Part shown: in pieces, positions 41,741-50,770 of the stretch
Layout of the letters: every line of letters starts with the position of its first letter
Position numbering within the stretch: position 1 is the first letter of the stretch
Source: Palsa-504 sp963739135
GTDB taxonomy: Bacteria > Actinomycetota > Actinomycetes > Streptosporangiales > Streptosporangiaceae
DNA length: 64,000 bases
Assembly (NCBI GenBank): GCA_963739135.1
Contig: CAVTZG010000005.1
Coordinates: 4,415-68,414 of the forward strand
Reading direction: 5' to 3'
Notes under the pieces: model-generated
Told to the model about the DNA's origin: nothing
What the model saw: the letters and a program-made list of their open reading frames with translations, nothing else
Databases searched by the model: none
Position numbers and translations under genes: made by a program

Positions 41741-43414
41741 GTGTTCGAGACCCTTTCTGACCGGCTGACGCAGGTATTTTCCGCGCTGCGCGGCCGGGGA
41801 CGGCTGACCGCTGCCGACATCGACGCGACCGCCAGGGAAATCCGCATCGCACTGCTCGAGGCGGACGTCGCCCTGCCGGTCGTCAGGCAGTTCATCGCCC
41901 GGGTCAAGGAGCGGGCCAACGGCGAGGAGGTCTCCGCCGCGCTGAACCCGGCCCAGCAGGTCATCAAGATCGTGCACGAGGAACTGGTCGGCATCCTCGG
42001 TGGCGAGGACAGGCGGCTGCGGTTCGCCAAGGTGCCGCCGACTGTGATCATGCTGGCCGGCCTGCAGGGTTCAGGTAAGACCATGCTGGCGGCCAAGCTC
42101 GCGTTGTGGCTGAAGGGCCAGGGCAACACGCCGATGCTCGTCGCTGCCGACCTGCAGCGGCCCAACGCCGTGCAGCAGCTCGAGGTTCTCGGCCAGCGGG
42201 CTGGCGTCCCGGTATACGCCCCGTTCCCCGGCAACGGGGTCGGCGACCCGGTCCAGGCCGCGCGGCAGTCGCTGGAGGAGGCCAGGCGGCGCCAGCAGAA
42301 CATGGTCATCATCGACACCGCGGGCCGCCTGGGCGTCGACGCGGAGATGATGGCCCAGGCCGTCGCGATCAGGGACGCCACCCAGCCGGACGAGGTCCTG
42401 TTCGTGGTGGACGCCATGATCGGCCAGGACGCGGTAGCCACGGCCCAGGCCTTCCTGGACGGCGTGGGTTACGACGGCGTCGTGCTGACCAAGCTGGACG
42501 GCGACGCCCGCGGCGGTGCCGCGCTGTCCATCGTGGAGCTCACCGGGCGGCCGATCATGTTCGCCTCCTCGGGCGAGAAGCTCGAGGACTTCGACCTGTT
42601 CCACCCGGACCGGATGGCCTCCCGGATCCTCGACCTGGGTGACGTGCTGACCCTGATCGAGCAGGCCGAAAAGGCCTTCGACCGGGAGCAGACCGAGTCG
42701 CTGGCCGGCCGGCTCGCCTCCGGCGAGGGCTTCACCCTGGAGGACTTTGTTGAGCAGCTGTCCATGGTCCGCAAGCTCGGGCCGATCGGCAACCTGCTCG
42801 GCATGCTGCCCGGCGCGGCCAAGAACCGCGAGCTGCTGTCCCAGGTCAACGACAAGGACCTGGACCGGGCCGAGGCCATCGTCCGGTCCATGACGCCCGA
42901 GGAACGGCGCAACCCCAAGATCATCAACGGTTCCCGGCGGGCCCGCATCGCCAACGGCTCAGGCGTCGCCGTCGGCGAGGTCTCGCAGCTGGTCACGAAC
43001 TTCTACGAGGGCCAGAAGCAGATGAAGGCCATGTTCAGCGGCGGCCTGCCCGGCATGCCGCCCGCCATGGGTGCCATGGCCCGCCGCTCCGCGGCCAAGT
43101 CGGCCCGCGGCAAGAAGGGCAAGAAGAAGCCCACCCGCAGCGGCGACCCTCGCCGCGCCGCCGAACTCTCCCGCGGCACCGGCGCCCAGGCGCCCGCCAA
43201 CTCCGGCGACGGCAGCACGCCGCCCGGCCCGGGCGGCGCCCCGGCAGGCCTCGGCGGGGCAGGCGGCCTCGGCGGCCTGCCCGAGGGTTTCCCCGAAGGC
43301 CTGGCCGATGGCCTGGCCAACCTGCCCTCCGGCCTGAACTTCCCGTCCCCCCAGCAGGGCAACGTCCCCGCCGCCTTCCGCGGCGGCAACAAGCGCCGCG
43401 ACAAGAAAAAGTAA
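41741..43414 (+). CDS. ffh: Signal recognition particle protein Ffh
   Basis: A 557-residue SRP GTPase that binds signal sequences and 4.5S RNA. An N domain (MFETLSDRLTQVFSALRGRGRL) precedes the G domain: G1 LAGLQGSGKTMLAAKLA, DTAGRLG, TKLDGDARGGAALS. The M domain carries GMLPGAAKNR and MTPEERRNPKIINGSRR then RIANGSG for RNA binding. The usual GKTT of G1 is GKTM here. A Gly/Leu/Pro-rich extension of about 100 residues ends in RRDKKK. GTG at 41741 is the start. Confidence 0.96.
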   Translation: MFETLSDRLTQVFSALRGRGRLTAADIDATAREIRIALLEADVALPVVRQFIARVKERANGEEVSAALNPAQQVIKIVHEELVGILGGEDRRLRFAKVPPTVIMLAGLQGSGKTMLAAKLALWLKGQGNTPMLVAADLQRPNAVQQLEVLGQRAGVPVYAPFPGNGVGDPVQAARQSLEEARRRQQNMVIIDTAGRLGVDAEMMAQAVAIRDATQPDEVLFVVDAMIGQDAVATAQAFLDGVGYDGVVLTKLDGDARGGAALSIVELTGRPIMFASSGEKLEDFDLFHPDRMASRILDLGDVLTLIEQAEKAFDREQTESLAGRLASGEGFTLEDFVEQLSMVRKLGPIGNLLGMLPGAAKNRELLSQVNDKDLDRAEAIVRSMTPEERRNPKIINGSRRARIANGSGVAVGEVSQLVTNFYEGQKQMKAMFSGGLPGMPPAMGAMARRSAAKSARGKKGKKKPTRSGDPRRAAELSRGTGAQAPANSGDGSTPPGPGGAPAGLGGAGGLGGLPEGFPEGLADGLANLPSGLNFPSPQQGNVPAAFRGGNKRRDKKK

Positions 43415-43475
43415 CCCCGGCAGCGCCCGCCTCGGTGAGCAGCGCGGCCCAGCGTCCCCGAGTGGGAGGCCAGCC

Positions 43476-44987
43476 TTACTCCGGGGACAGGGCCCGCACG
43501 GTGTCGATGGTGTCGGCGTCGGCGGCCGGCTTGTCCTCCCGGTAGCGCAGCACGCGGGCGAAGCGCAGGGCCAGGCCACCCGGGTAGCGGGGGCTGCGCT
43601 GCACGCCGTCGAACGCCACCTCGACCACCAGTTCCGGGCGGACGTACACGGTCCAGGAGTCGCGCCGCTCCTCCAGGGCCAGCAGCCGCTGCGTCTGCCA
43701 GGTCAGCAGCTCGTCGGTCAGCCCCTTGAACGTCTTGCCCAGCATGACGAACCCGCCGGTGGCCGGGTCACGGGCGCCCAGGTGCAGGTTGGACAGCCAG
43801 CCGCGGCGCCGCCCGTGGCCCCACTCGACGGCCAGCACCACCAGGTCCAGGGTGTGCCGCGGCTTGACCTTGATCCACCCGGCGCCCCGGCGGCCCGCCG
43901 CGTACGGCGCGTCCAGCGACTTGACCACCACACCCTCGTGGCCGTGGGACAGCGCGTCGCGGAAGAACTCCGCCGCCGCCGCGGGCGAGTCGGTGACCAG
44001 CCGGGGCATGAGCAGCTCGGGCGGCACCGCCCAGGCCAGCTCGGTGTGCCGTTTCCAGCCTGGCAGGTCGATCAGGTCCGCGCCGTCGCGGTGCAGCGCG
44101 TCGAACAGGAACACCGACAGCGGCGGGCCGTCGGCGCTGGCCGCGCGGGCCGCCGTGTCCTGGAACGGCAGCGGCCGGCCGTCCGCGCGCAGCGCGATCA
44201 GCTCGCCGTCGAGCACCGCCGCCCGCACCGGCAGCTTGCCCAGCACCGCCGCCACCTCGGGCAGCCGGCCGGTGATCTCGTCCAGGGTCCGGGTGAACAG
44301 GCGTACGGTGCCCCCGCTCAGGTGGGCCTGGATCCTGATCCCGTCCAGCTTCCACTCCACCGCCGCCTGGGCGCCCGGGCCGATCTTGGCCAGCGCATCC
44401 TCCAGAGTCGGCGCGCTGGCGGCCAGCATGGGCCGCACCGGCCGCCCCACCTCCAGGCCGAACGCGCCCAGCGCCTGGCTCCCGCCCGCCAGCCCTGCGG
44501 CCGCCACCACGCCCAGCGAGCCGCGCAGCATCATGGCCCGGCGCACCTCCGCGACCGGCACCGCGGCCGCGCGGGCCACCGCGTCGGTCATCACGCCTTC
44601 CAGCGCGCCCTGGCGCAGTTCACCCGACAGCAGCCCGACCAGGAACCGCTGCTCATCCGCGGTGGCCCGGCCGAACAGCTCGCCGACCAGCGCCTTGCGT
44701 GCCACCGCCGAACCCTTGCCGGACACCGCTCCGATCGCGGAGAACGCCGCGTCCACCTCGCTCAGGGACAGCGACGGCGCGGCGGCGGGCGGGAACCCGT
44801 CCCGTAGGGCGGCCCAGCCGACCCCGATCTGCCGCTGCGGCAGCTCGCCGGACAGGTAGGCGACCGCGATCGGCACCTCGAGCGGCCCGGCCTCCCGCAG
44901 CGCGGCGGCCAGCGCGTCGATCTTGGCCAGCCGGGCACCGGTCGCGGCCACGGCCTGCGACACCTCCGCGATCCGGCGCAGCAGCAT
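43476..44987 (-). CDS. ligB: ATP-dependent DNA ligase (LigB type)
   Basis: A 503-residue ligase with an N-terminal DNA-binding domain and adenylation domain. Motif I EWKLDGIRIQ has the nucleotidyl-accepting Lys213. LDGELIALR (motif III), LFDALH (IIIa), EGVVVKSLDAPYAAGRRGAGWIKVKP (IV-V) and the OB fold follow. It resembles actinobacterial LigB enzymes that act in repair beside NAD-dependent LigA. ATG at 44987 is chosen; the frame is open further upstream without support. It faces ffh tail to tail. Confidence 0.92.
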   Translation of the reverse strand: MLLRRIAEVSQAVAATGARLAKIDALAAALREAGPLEVPIAVAYLSGELPQRQIGVGWAALRDGFPPAAAPSLSLSEVDAAFSAIGAVSGKGSAVARKALVGELFGRATADEQRFLVGLLSGELRQGALEGVMTDAVARAAAVPVAEVRRAMMLRGSLGVVAAAGLAGGSQALGAFGLEVGRPVRPMLAASAPTLEDALAKIGPGAQAAVEWKLDGIRIQAHLSGGTVRLFTRTLDEITGRLPEVAAVLGKLPVRAAVLDGELIALRADGRPLPFQDTAARAASADGPPLSVFLFDALHRDGADLIDLPGWKRHTELAWAVPPELLMPRLVTDSPAAAAEFFRDALSHGHEGVVVKSLDAPYAAGRRGAGWIKVKPRHTLDLVVLAVEWGHGRRRGWLSNLHLGARDPATGGFVMLGKTFKGLTDELLTWQTQRLLALEERRDSWTVYVRPELVVEVAFDGVQRSPRYPGGLALRFARVLRYREDKPAADADTIDTVRALSPE

Positions 44988-45119
44988 GGACCGGTCAGGT
45001 GAACAGCATGAGGTCGCGGATCTGGCGTCCCACACCGGGACGTTTCCGCGGCGCGGGCTGATAGCCGTTCCAGTTCGCTGGCGTCACGTTGGCCTCCCCT
45101 CGGTGCCTGCTGACCCAGC

Positions 45120-46220
45120 CTAGCCGTGCCGCCCGCCGCCCCGCCGCCCTCCGAACCAGCGCCCGCCGAACCAGCGCCCGCCGAACCGGCGCCCGGCGGC
45201 GCCGGGGGCCCACAGGTAATACCCGACCGGGAACAGCCGCACGTGCAGGTGCTCGTCGACCAGCCCCCACAGCCCGCGCCGCGCGAAGATCGCAATCCCC
45301 ATCGCCACCAGGCCCAGGATGATCAGGTACCAGGCGTTGTAGGAGGCCAGCGTCTGCTGCAGGACCATGTACACGATGGTGCCGAGGATCGGCCCCTCGA
45401 TCGTGCCCAGCCCGCCGATGATCACCGCGAACGCCATCTCGGCCGTCCACTGCACGCTGAACACTGCGCTCGGCTGCACGATGAGCTGGCTGTCGGCCAG
45501 CAGCGCGCCGGCTGCGCCGCACCCGATCCCGGCCACCACGAACACGAGCATCCGGGCCAGGCCCACCCGCGCGCCCGAGCTGCGGGCGGCCACCTCGTCG
45601 TCCCGGACGGCGGTCAGCACCAGCCCCAGCCTGCTGCGCAGCAGCAGGTACACGGTGAGCAGGGCCAGCACCGTGACGGCCAGCCCGATCCAGTACGTGT
45701 ACGCCTCCAGCACCGCCGAACCGAGGGTGGGCGTGTGCGGCAGCGACATGCCGGTGCCGCCGCCGATGGACGGGAACTTCTCGATGATCAGCAGGACGGT
45801 CGTGGCCAGCACCCAGGTGGCGATCGCGAAGTACCCGCTGCGCAGCCGCGAGACCAGCCACCACATCGGCAGGGCGGCGACGCCGCAGCCGATGGCCGCG
45901 ACCGGGAGCGCGGCGAACATCGAGATGTTGTGGATGTTCAGGATCAGCACGAAGTACGCGCCGAGCCCTACGAACGCCTGCTGCCCCACCGACACCAGGC
46001 CCGCGTAGCCGGCCAGCAGGTTCCACATGCTGGCCAGGGTCAGGATGATGAAGGCCTGCACCATGATGGTGTCGGTGCCGGGGCCCGCGATGTAGGGGAA
46101 CAGCGCGAGCACCACCACGATCACCAGGGCGCCGAGGCCGGTCCAGGCCACGTTCCTACGTGACCGTGTCACCCGGTATTTTTCGGCCGAACGGGCCGTG
46201 GTTTCAGCGACCGCGGTCAC
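45120..46220 (-). CDS. livM: Branched-chain amino-acid ABC transporter permease LivM
   Basis: A 366-residue inner-membrane permease, about ten hydrophobic segments, with LLAGYAGLVSVGQQAFVGLGAY and MAFAVIIGGLGTIEGPILGTIVY typical of LivM. It pairs with LivH to carry substrates delivered by the binding protein. The N-terminus contains the dispersed 16-mer (46186) and the C-terminus a three-unit 15-bp repeat (45151-45195) encoding RWFGG repeats. The start at 46220 overlaps livH by four bases. Last gene of livK-G-F-H-M. Confidence 0.93.
   Translation of the reverse strand: MTAVAETTARSAEKYRVTRSRRNVAWTGLGALVIVVVLALFPYIAGPGTDTIMVQAFIILTLASMWNLLAGYAGLVSVGQQAFVGLGAYFVLILNIHNISMFAALPVAAIGCGVAALPMWWLVSRLRSGYFAIATWVLATTVLLIIEKFPSIGGGTGMSLPHTPTLGSAVLEAYTYWIGLAVTVLALLTVYLLLRSRLGLVLTAVRDDEVAARSSGARVGLARMLVFVVAGIGCGAAGALLADSQLIVQPSAVFSVQWTAEMAFAVIIGGLGTIEGPILGTIVYMVLQQTLASYNAWYLIILGLVAMGIAIFARRGLWGLVDEHLHVRLFPVGYYLWAPGAAGRRFGGRWFGGRWFGGRRGGGRHG
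45151..45195 (-). repeat. 15-bp array, 3 units, in livM
   Basis: Three tandem units of CCGAACCAGCGCCCG (last with one change) encode repeated Arg-Trp/Phe-Gly-Gly at the LivM C-terminus. Confidence 0.9.
46186..46201 (+). repeat. Dispersed 16-mer, copy 3 (5' end of livM)
   Basis: GCCGAACGGGCCGTGG, exact copy; on the minus strand it encodes residues TTARSA at the LivM N-terminus, before the first membrane segment. Confidence 0.8.
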
Positions 46221-47092
46221 GATGTGCTCCTCCTGGCGATGAGGCCCTGCGGGCGGAGGACCAGGACGGCCAGGAACACGATGTACCCGGCCAGGAACTC
46301 ATCCGAGCCGCTGATCTGGGCGCCGATCGCCTGGGCCACGCCGAGTATCACGCCGCCGAGCAGGGTGCCCCACAGCGAGCCGAGCCCGCCGATCACCACC
46401 GCGGCGAACGCGAACAGCAGGATCGTGTCGGTTCCGGTGGTCGGCGAGAACTGGGAGTACATGCCGTACGCGATGCCCGCCAGCGCCACGGTGGCGAACG
46501 CGATGGCCGCCGCGATGCCGAACACGTGCCGGTAGTCGATCCCGGACAGCTGGGCCGCCTCCCGGTCGTCGGCCACGGCCCGGATCAGCCGCCCGTACCT
46601 CGACCGGGACAGGAAGTACTGCAGGCCGGTCAGGACCACCACGGCCACGACGAAGATGAGCAGCAGCAGGTAGGCGATCGTGATCTGCGAGCCGATCGAG
46701 AACGAGCTGGTGATGATCGCGTCGTTGACCCCGAGCGAGTGGCTGTTAGCGCTGGCGAACTGCAGCAGCCCGTTCTCGATCACCACCGACAGCCCGAACG
46801 TGACCAGCAGGGTGGTCAGGATGCTGCGATCCAGCGCGGCCTGGATCACGGTCCGCTGCAGCACGTAGCCCAGCACGGCCATCAGCGGCACCACGATCAC
46901 GAACGACCACAGCACCGGGATGTGGGTGACCGCGATGACGCCGACCGCGATGTAGCCGCCGATGACGGCCAGGTCGCCGTGGGCCAGGTTGACCACCTTC
47001 ATGACCCCGAACATCAGCGACAGCCCGCAGGCGAACAGCGCGTACAGGCCGCCGACCAGGATCCCCTGGATGATGTCGTTGACCCAGACCAT
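46217..47092 (-). CDS. livH: Branched-chain amino-acid ABC transporter permease LivH
   Basis: A 291-residue permease with about eight membrane helices. NDIIQGILVGGLYALFACGLSLMFGVMKVVNLAHGD is the LivH signature and AAVVIGGLGSLWGTLLGGVILG the coupling segment. ATG at 47092 begins directly with this family start. The upstream livF frame runs past the C-run element and overlaps this gene by 79 bp in another frame. Confidence 0.95.
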   Translation of the reverse strand: MVWVNDIIQGILVGGLYALFACGLSLMFGVMKVVNLAHGDLAVIGGYIAVGVIAVTHIPVLWSFVIVVPLMAVLGYVLQRTVIQAALDRSILTTLLVTFGLSVVIENGLLQFASANSHSLGVNDAIITSSFSIGSQITIAYLLLLIFVVAVVVLTGLQYFLSRSRYGRLIRAVADDREAAQLSGIDYRHVFGIAAAIAFATVALAGIAYGMYSQFSPTTGTDTILLFAFAAVVIGGLGSLWGTLLGGVILGVAQAIGAQISGSDEFLAGYIVFLAVLVLRPQGLIARRSTS

Positions 47093-47970
47093 AACTGTGC
47101 CTCCTCGGGGGGGACGACCCCCCCCAGACCCCCCCCGCTCCTGGGGGGAAGCCTTTCCCCCCAGACCCCCTCGGCCCCCCCGCTCACGGGGGGCTCCCCG
47201 CCCCCCGTACCCCCCGGCCCCCCGAGCCCGAAGTAGGCGGCCTCTACCTGTTCCGCGGTGACGTCGGACGGCTTGCCTTCCAGGGTGGTCCGTCCCTCGA
47301 GCAGGCATTGCAGGTGCGAGGCCACCCGCAGCGCCTGGCTCACATCCTGCTCGACCAGCAGCACGGTCAGCCCGGTGGCCAGGATCTGCGGCAGCATGCC
47401 GTAGATCCGTTGCACGACCACCGGCGCCAGGCCCAGGGACAGCTCGTCGAGCAGCAGCACCCGCGGGTTGGCCACCAGCGCCCGGCCGATGGCCACCGCT
47501 TGCTGCTCGCCGCCGGACAGCTGCGCGGCGGCCTGATGGCGGCGGTCCCGCATCCAGTAGAACAGCTCGTAGACCCGTTCGATCGTCCACGGCCCCTTCC
47601 GGGCGTAGGTCGCGCCGACCTGCAGGTTCTCCTCAACGGAGAGCGAGGGGAACAGCCGCCGGCCCTCCGGCACCATGGCGATCCCGCCGATGGCCCGGCG
47701 TTCGGGCCGGACCCTGGTCACGTCCTTGCCGTCGTACCGGATCGAGCCCTCGGTGGGACGGTGCAGGCCGGCGATCGTGCGCAGCAGCGTCGACTTGCCC
47801 GCCCCGTTGGCGCCGATGATCGCGTACACCTCGCCCGGCAGCACCCGCAGCGAGATGTGGTCGAGGGCCCGCAACTGGCCGTGGTGCACGGTCAGATCAC
47901 GCACCTCCACTATGGGCTCTGTTTTCCCGCTCGCTCCGTTTTCGGCCTCGCTCGGCTCCGGCTCGCTCAT
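47014..47970 (-). CDS. livF: Branched-chain amino-acid ABC transporter ATPase LivF
   Basis: The ATPase domain is standard to about residue 250: Walker A IGANGAGKSTLLRTIAG, signature LSGGEQQAVAIGRAL, Walker B VLLLDELSLGLAP, ending near AAYFGLGG. Instead of stopping, the frame passes through a C-run/G-run element (47106-47225), adding about 65 unrelated residues and overlapping livH by 79 bp. The N-terminal SEPEPSEAENGASGKTE resembles text from the C-rich dispersed element. It overlaps livG by four bases. The ATPase is likely functional; the tail is doubtful. Confidence 0.9.
   Translation of the reverse strand: MSEPEPSEAENGASGKTEPIVEVRDLTVHHGQLRALDHISLRVLPGEVYAIIGANGAGKSTLLRTIAGLHRPTEGSIRYDGKDVTRVRPERRAIGGIAMVPEGRRLFPSLSVEENLQVGATYARKGPWTIERVYELFYWMRDRRHQAAAQLSGGEQQAVAIGRALVANPRVLLLDELSLGLAPVVVQRIYGMLPQILATGLTVLLVEQDVSQALRVASHLQCLLEGRTTLEGKPSDVTAEQVEAAYFGLGGPGGTGGGEPPVSGGAEGVWGERLPPRSGGGLGGVVPPEEAQLWSGSTTSSRGSWSAACTRCSPAGCR
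47106..47225. repeat. C-run/G-run element, copy 3 (longest)
   Basis: A 120-bp stretch made of at least eight runs of five to eight C or G, with short inverted segments such as GGGGGGGACGACCCCCCCC. It lies between the domain end of LivF and the start of livH. It could fold into hairpins or G-quadruplexes. Confidence 0.75.
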
Positions 47971-48746
47971 GGAGTATCCCCGGGAGGGTCCTCGGTCAGC
48001 GTGCCGGTGGTGAGCGAGGCGGTGACTTCGGAGCCGAGGAAGACCTCGCGGACCGCGGGGTTAGCCAGCACCTCGGCCGGGTCGCCGTCGCCGACGAACT
48101 TACCGCCGGACAGGCAGATCAGCCTGGTCACCACCGCCACCAGCGCCCGCACCACGTGCTCGATCCAGATCACCGCGATGCCCTCGGCGTTCACCCCGCG
48201 GACAATTTCCACCAGGAGCGCGACTTCCGGGTCGGTCAGCCCGCCGGCCACCTCGTCGAGCAGCAGCAGCTTCGGCCCCGACGCCAGCGCGCGGGCCAGT
48301 TCCAGCCGCTTGCGCTGCAGCAGGCCGAGCCGCTCGGCGGGCAGGTTCGCCTCGTCGGCCATGCCGGCCCGCTCGAGGGCCTCGGCGGCCGCGGTGTAGC
48401 TGGCCCGGCGCCTCAGTCCGGCGCCCTGCTGGGCGGCCACCAGCACGTTCTCGAACACGGTCATGTCGCCGAACGGCCGGGGTACCTGGTAGGTGCGGCC
48501 GATGCCGAGCCTGCACCGGCCGGCCGCGTCCAGCTTGGTGACCGGGCGCCCGGCGAACGAGACGGTCCCCGCGCCCGGGGACAGGTCGCCGGAGATGAGG
48601 CCGAACAGGCTGGTCTTGCCGGCTCCGTTCGGCCCCACGATTCCCACTGTGTCCCCGGGCCCGACCGTGAACGACAGGTCCTCGGCGATGACGACCCGGC
48701 CGAACCGTTTCGTCACGTGGTCCAGTTCAAGCAGTGGATCAGTCAT
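47967..48746 (-). CDS. livG: Branched-chain amino-acid ABC transporter ATPase LivG
   Basis: A 259-residue ATPase: Walker A VGPNGAGKTSLFGLISG, GRTYQVPRPFGDMTVFENVLVA and Walker B LLLLDEVAGGLTDPEV are conserved. The signature region reads ERLGLLQRKRLELARAL in place of LSGGQ, a degenerate form also seen in other LivG proteins. Partner of LivF at the LivHM permease. It starts 5 bp after livK. Confidence 0.94.
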   Translation of the reverse strand: MTDPLLELDHVTKRFGRVVIAEDLSFTVGPGDTVGIVGPNGAGKTSLFGLISGDLSPGAGTVSFAGRPVTKLDAAGRCRLGIGRTYQVPRPFGDMTVFENVLVAAQQGAGLRRRASYTAAAEALERAGMADEANLPAERLGLLQRKRLELARALASGPKLLLLDEVAGGLTDPEVALLVEIVRGVNAEGIAVIWIEHVVRALVAVVTRLICLSGGKFVGDGDPAEVLANPAVREVFLGSEVTASLTTGTLTEDPPGDTP

Positions 48747-48750
48747 CCGG

Positions 48751-50151
48751 TCATGTGTTCGTCGGCTCGAGCGTGCCGGTGAGGGGTACGTTCGGCATCA
48801 GCGTATTGTCGACAACCTCCATTGACCAGCCGTACTTGCTGTTCGGCTTCCACTGCACGCCGACGCAGGGCGTGTCGACGACGCCGGGCGCGGGGTTCTT
48901 GCTCGAGGTCCAGTCGAGCTGCCCGGCCAGGCCCTCGATGTTCACCTTGAACAGGGCCGCGGCGACCTCGGTCTTGTCGTGCGGGTTGTTCACCGAGGTC
49001 ATGGCCGCGTAGGCCACCTCGAACAGGCTGTAGTTGGACAGCGACTGCACCCACTGCGAGCCGGTGGCGGTGGTGTATGTGGCGGCGATCTGCGCGCAGG
49101 TCTGCCCGGTGAGCGAGGACTTCCACGGCATGTTCGGCGTCCACCACGCGTCGGTGGCGACGTTGTTGACCAGCGAGCCGAGCGCGGCCACGTCGGACGG
49201 GAACAGCAGTACCTTGGCCACGGTGGCCAGCTTCGGCTTGTAGCCCTGCTGCGCGGCCTGCTTCCAGAACACGTTGAAGTCGGGCGGCAGCGGCACGTTG
49301 GTGAAGAACTCGCAGTTCTTCGACTTGAACAGGCTGATGAACGAGGTGTAGTCGGTCGTCCCGTCGGTGTAGGGGGGCGGATCGACCAGCGTGTAGCCAG
49401 CCGGGCCGGCGAATAGCGGCCAGGCGGCGCGGAAGGCGTTGCCGTCCGAGTCGTTGGGGAACATGCACCCGGTGACCTTGTCCGTGCTCAGCTGGGCGTG
49501 GATCCTGTTCCACATTGGGATGAAGGCGTTGCACAGGTCGTTGACGCCCAGGAAGTACATCGTCACCCAGGTGGGCTTGAACGTCGACTTCCCCGGGGTC
49601 GGGTTGCCGCCCAGGTTGGCGTACCAGGCCTGCCACGGGACGTTGCCGCAAATGGTGGGGGTGCCCAGCTTCTCGGCCACGGTCGCGACCGGGTTCACCG
49701 TCTCCGGGGTGGAGGAGGTCAAGATCAGGTCCACCTTGTCGGTCAGGATCGCCTGGCTGGCCAGCTGGCCCGCGCGGGTGGGGTCGGACTGGGTGTCGTA
49801 GGACTTGATCGTGACCGGGTAGGTCTTCCCGCCCACCTTGAACCCGTTCTTGTACTGCGGCGTAGCCATGATCGTGCTGATGATCCAGTTGTCCGAGGTG
49901 CCGAAGTCGCCCAGCGCGCCGGTAAGCGGGTGGATGAAGCCGATCACGATGTCCTGGGTGCTCGCGCCCGTGGTGGACGAAGACGAGGACGAGGTAGAGG
50001 CGCCCTTGATGCTGGAACTACACGCCTCGAGCAACCCGCCGCCCCCCACGACGACCGCGCCGGCGCCCGCCGCGCGCAGCAGGCCGCGCCGGCTGACGCC
50101 GCCTTCCGGGTTGGTCGTATCCGGCTGCCCAGTCTGCTCACTCATTGCCAT
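48751..50151 (-). CDS. livK: Substrate-binding lipoprotein of the liv transporter (LivK-like)
   Basis: A 466-residue periplasmic-binding-fold lipoprotein exported by the Tat route: SRRGLLRAAGAGAVVVGGGG followed by lipobox LLEAC. Mature residues include IVIGFIHPLTGALGDFGTSDNWI and DLILTSSTPETVNPVATVAEK, typical of the Peripla_BP_6 family. The ligand may be an amino acid or another small compound. ATG at 50151 follows AAAGGAG. First gene of the five-gene operon; its promoter should lie in the repeat-containing gap upstream. Confidence 0.92.
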   Translation of the reverse strand: MAMSEQTGQPDTTNPEGGVSRRGLLRAAGAGAVVVGGGGLLEACSSSIKGASTSSSSSSTTGASTQDIVIGFIHPLTGALGDFGTSDNWIISTIMATPQYKNGFKVGGKTYPVTIKSYDTQSDPTRAGQLASQAILTDKVDLILTSSTPETVNPVATVAEKLGTPTICGNVPWQAWYANLGGNPTPGKSTFKPTWVTMYFLGVNDLCNAFIPMWNRIHAQLSTDKVTGCMFPNDSDGNAFRAAWPLFAGPAGYTLVDPPPYTDGTTDYTSFISLFKSKNCEFFTNVPLPPDFNVFWKQAAQQGYKPKLATVAKVLLFPSDVAALGSLVNNVATDAWWTPNMPWKSSLTGQTCAQIAATYTTATGSQWVQSLSNYSLFEVAYAAMTSVNNPHDKTEVAAALFKVNIEGLAGQLDWTSSKNPAPGVVDTPCVGVQWKPNSKYGWSMEVVDNTLMPNVPLTGTLEPTNT

Positions 50152-50770
50152 CGATCTCCTTTGAGTTCGCGCCGAGGGCGCGGGACCGCGTATGAGGTGA
50201 CGCCCCGGCGTCCCGCTGGTCCGGGAAGGGTGCGGCGTCACAGGCCAACAGCACCTGAATCCCGTCACTGGGGACCTCGATGCGGATGCCTGGTGCGGGC
50301 TCCTTCACTATGTGGGAGTGTGTCGTGATGTGGGAGTGTGTCGTGCTGAGACGCCCGTCCCGCGCACGAGTGGCATTCGTGCGCTCTGCGAACGGGCGTA
50401 CAGATAAAGAACAGTATGGCAACGCTAGGATGCCTGTTTGCGGATAGTCAACGCACGTTATGTAACTGTTTCAATCCGTGAGATAGCCGAGGTCCGCTCT
50501 GTTTATCCCGCTCGCCTCCGGGCGCTCTTGACCCGCCTCTTTCCTTCGTCGCTCCTCAGTCCAGTCGGCGGCGCGCCCTTTGGCTCGCGGGGGATCCGGA
50601 GACGACGATTACTAGTTGAGCCGAGTTGTCTGGCACAATGTGATGCTGACCGCCTGGCTATGCGACGCCCTCTCCTCGTTCGCCCGGCCCGGCTCACTGA
50701 GCGGTCCCGTCGGCTGATCCCCGGTCGGCTCGGACCCTCTCGCATCTATCGCTGGGAGAAGACCACAGTC
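50152..50770. other. 619-bp non-coding gap between divergent livK and rpsP
   Basis: No gene is supported. It holds a tandem 18-bp pair (about 50309-50344, ATGTGGGAGTGTGTCGTG), an AT-richer segment around 50400-50480 likely to carry the promoters, and a C-rich dispersed element at 50495-50605 matching parts of 8438-8780. Direct promoter boxes could not be assigned. Confidence 0.6.
50495..50605. repeat. C-rich dispersed element, single-unit copy before rpsP
   Basis: CTCTGTTTATCCCGCTCGCC, then CTCTTGAC..CGCC, TTCGTCGCTCCTC, GTCCAGTCGGCG and CCTTTGGCTCGCGGGGGA occur in the same order as in the trpB2-pntB gap, where two of the parts have been amplified. Confidence 0.75.

Noticed and set aside
37834..42441. 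A 1535-codon open frame on the minus strand across ftsY, glnB, glnD and ffh
   Set aside because: It is antisense to four intact, strongly conserved genes, and its translation is low-complexity Ser/Arg/Ala with no domain. Extreme GC keeps antisense frames open.
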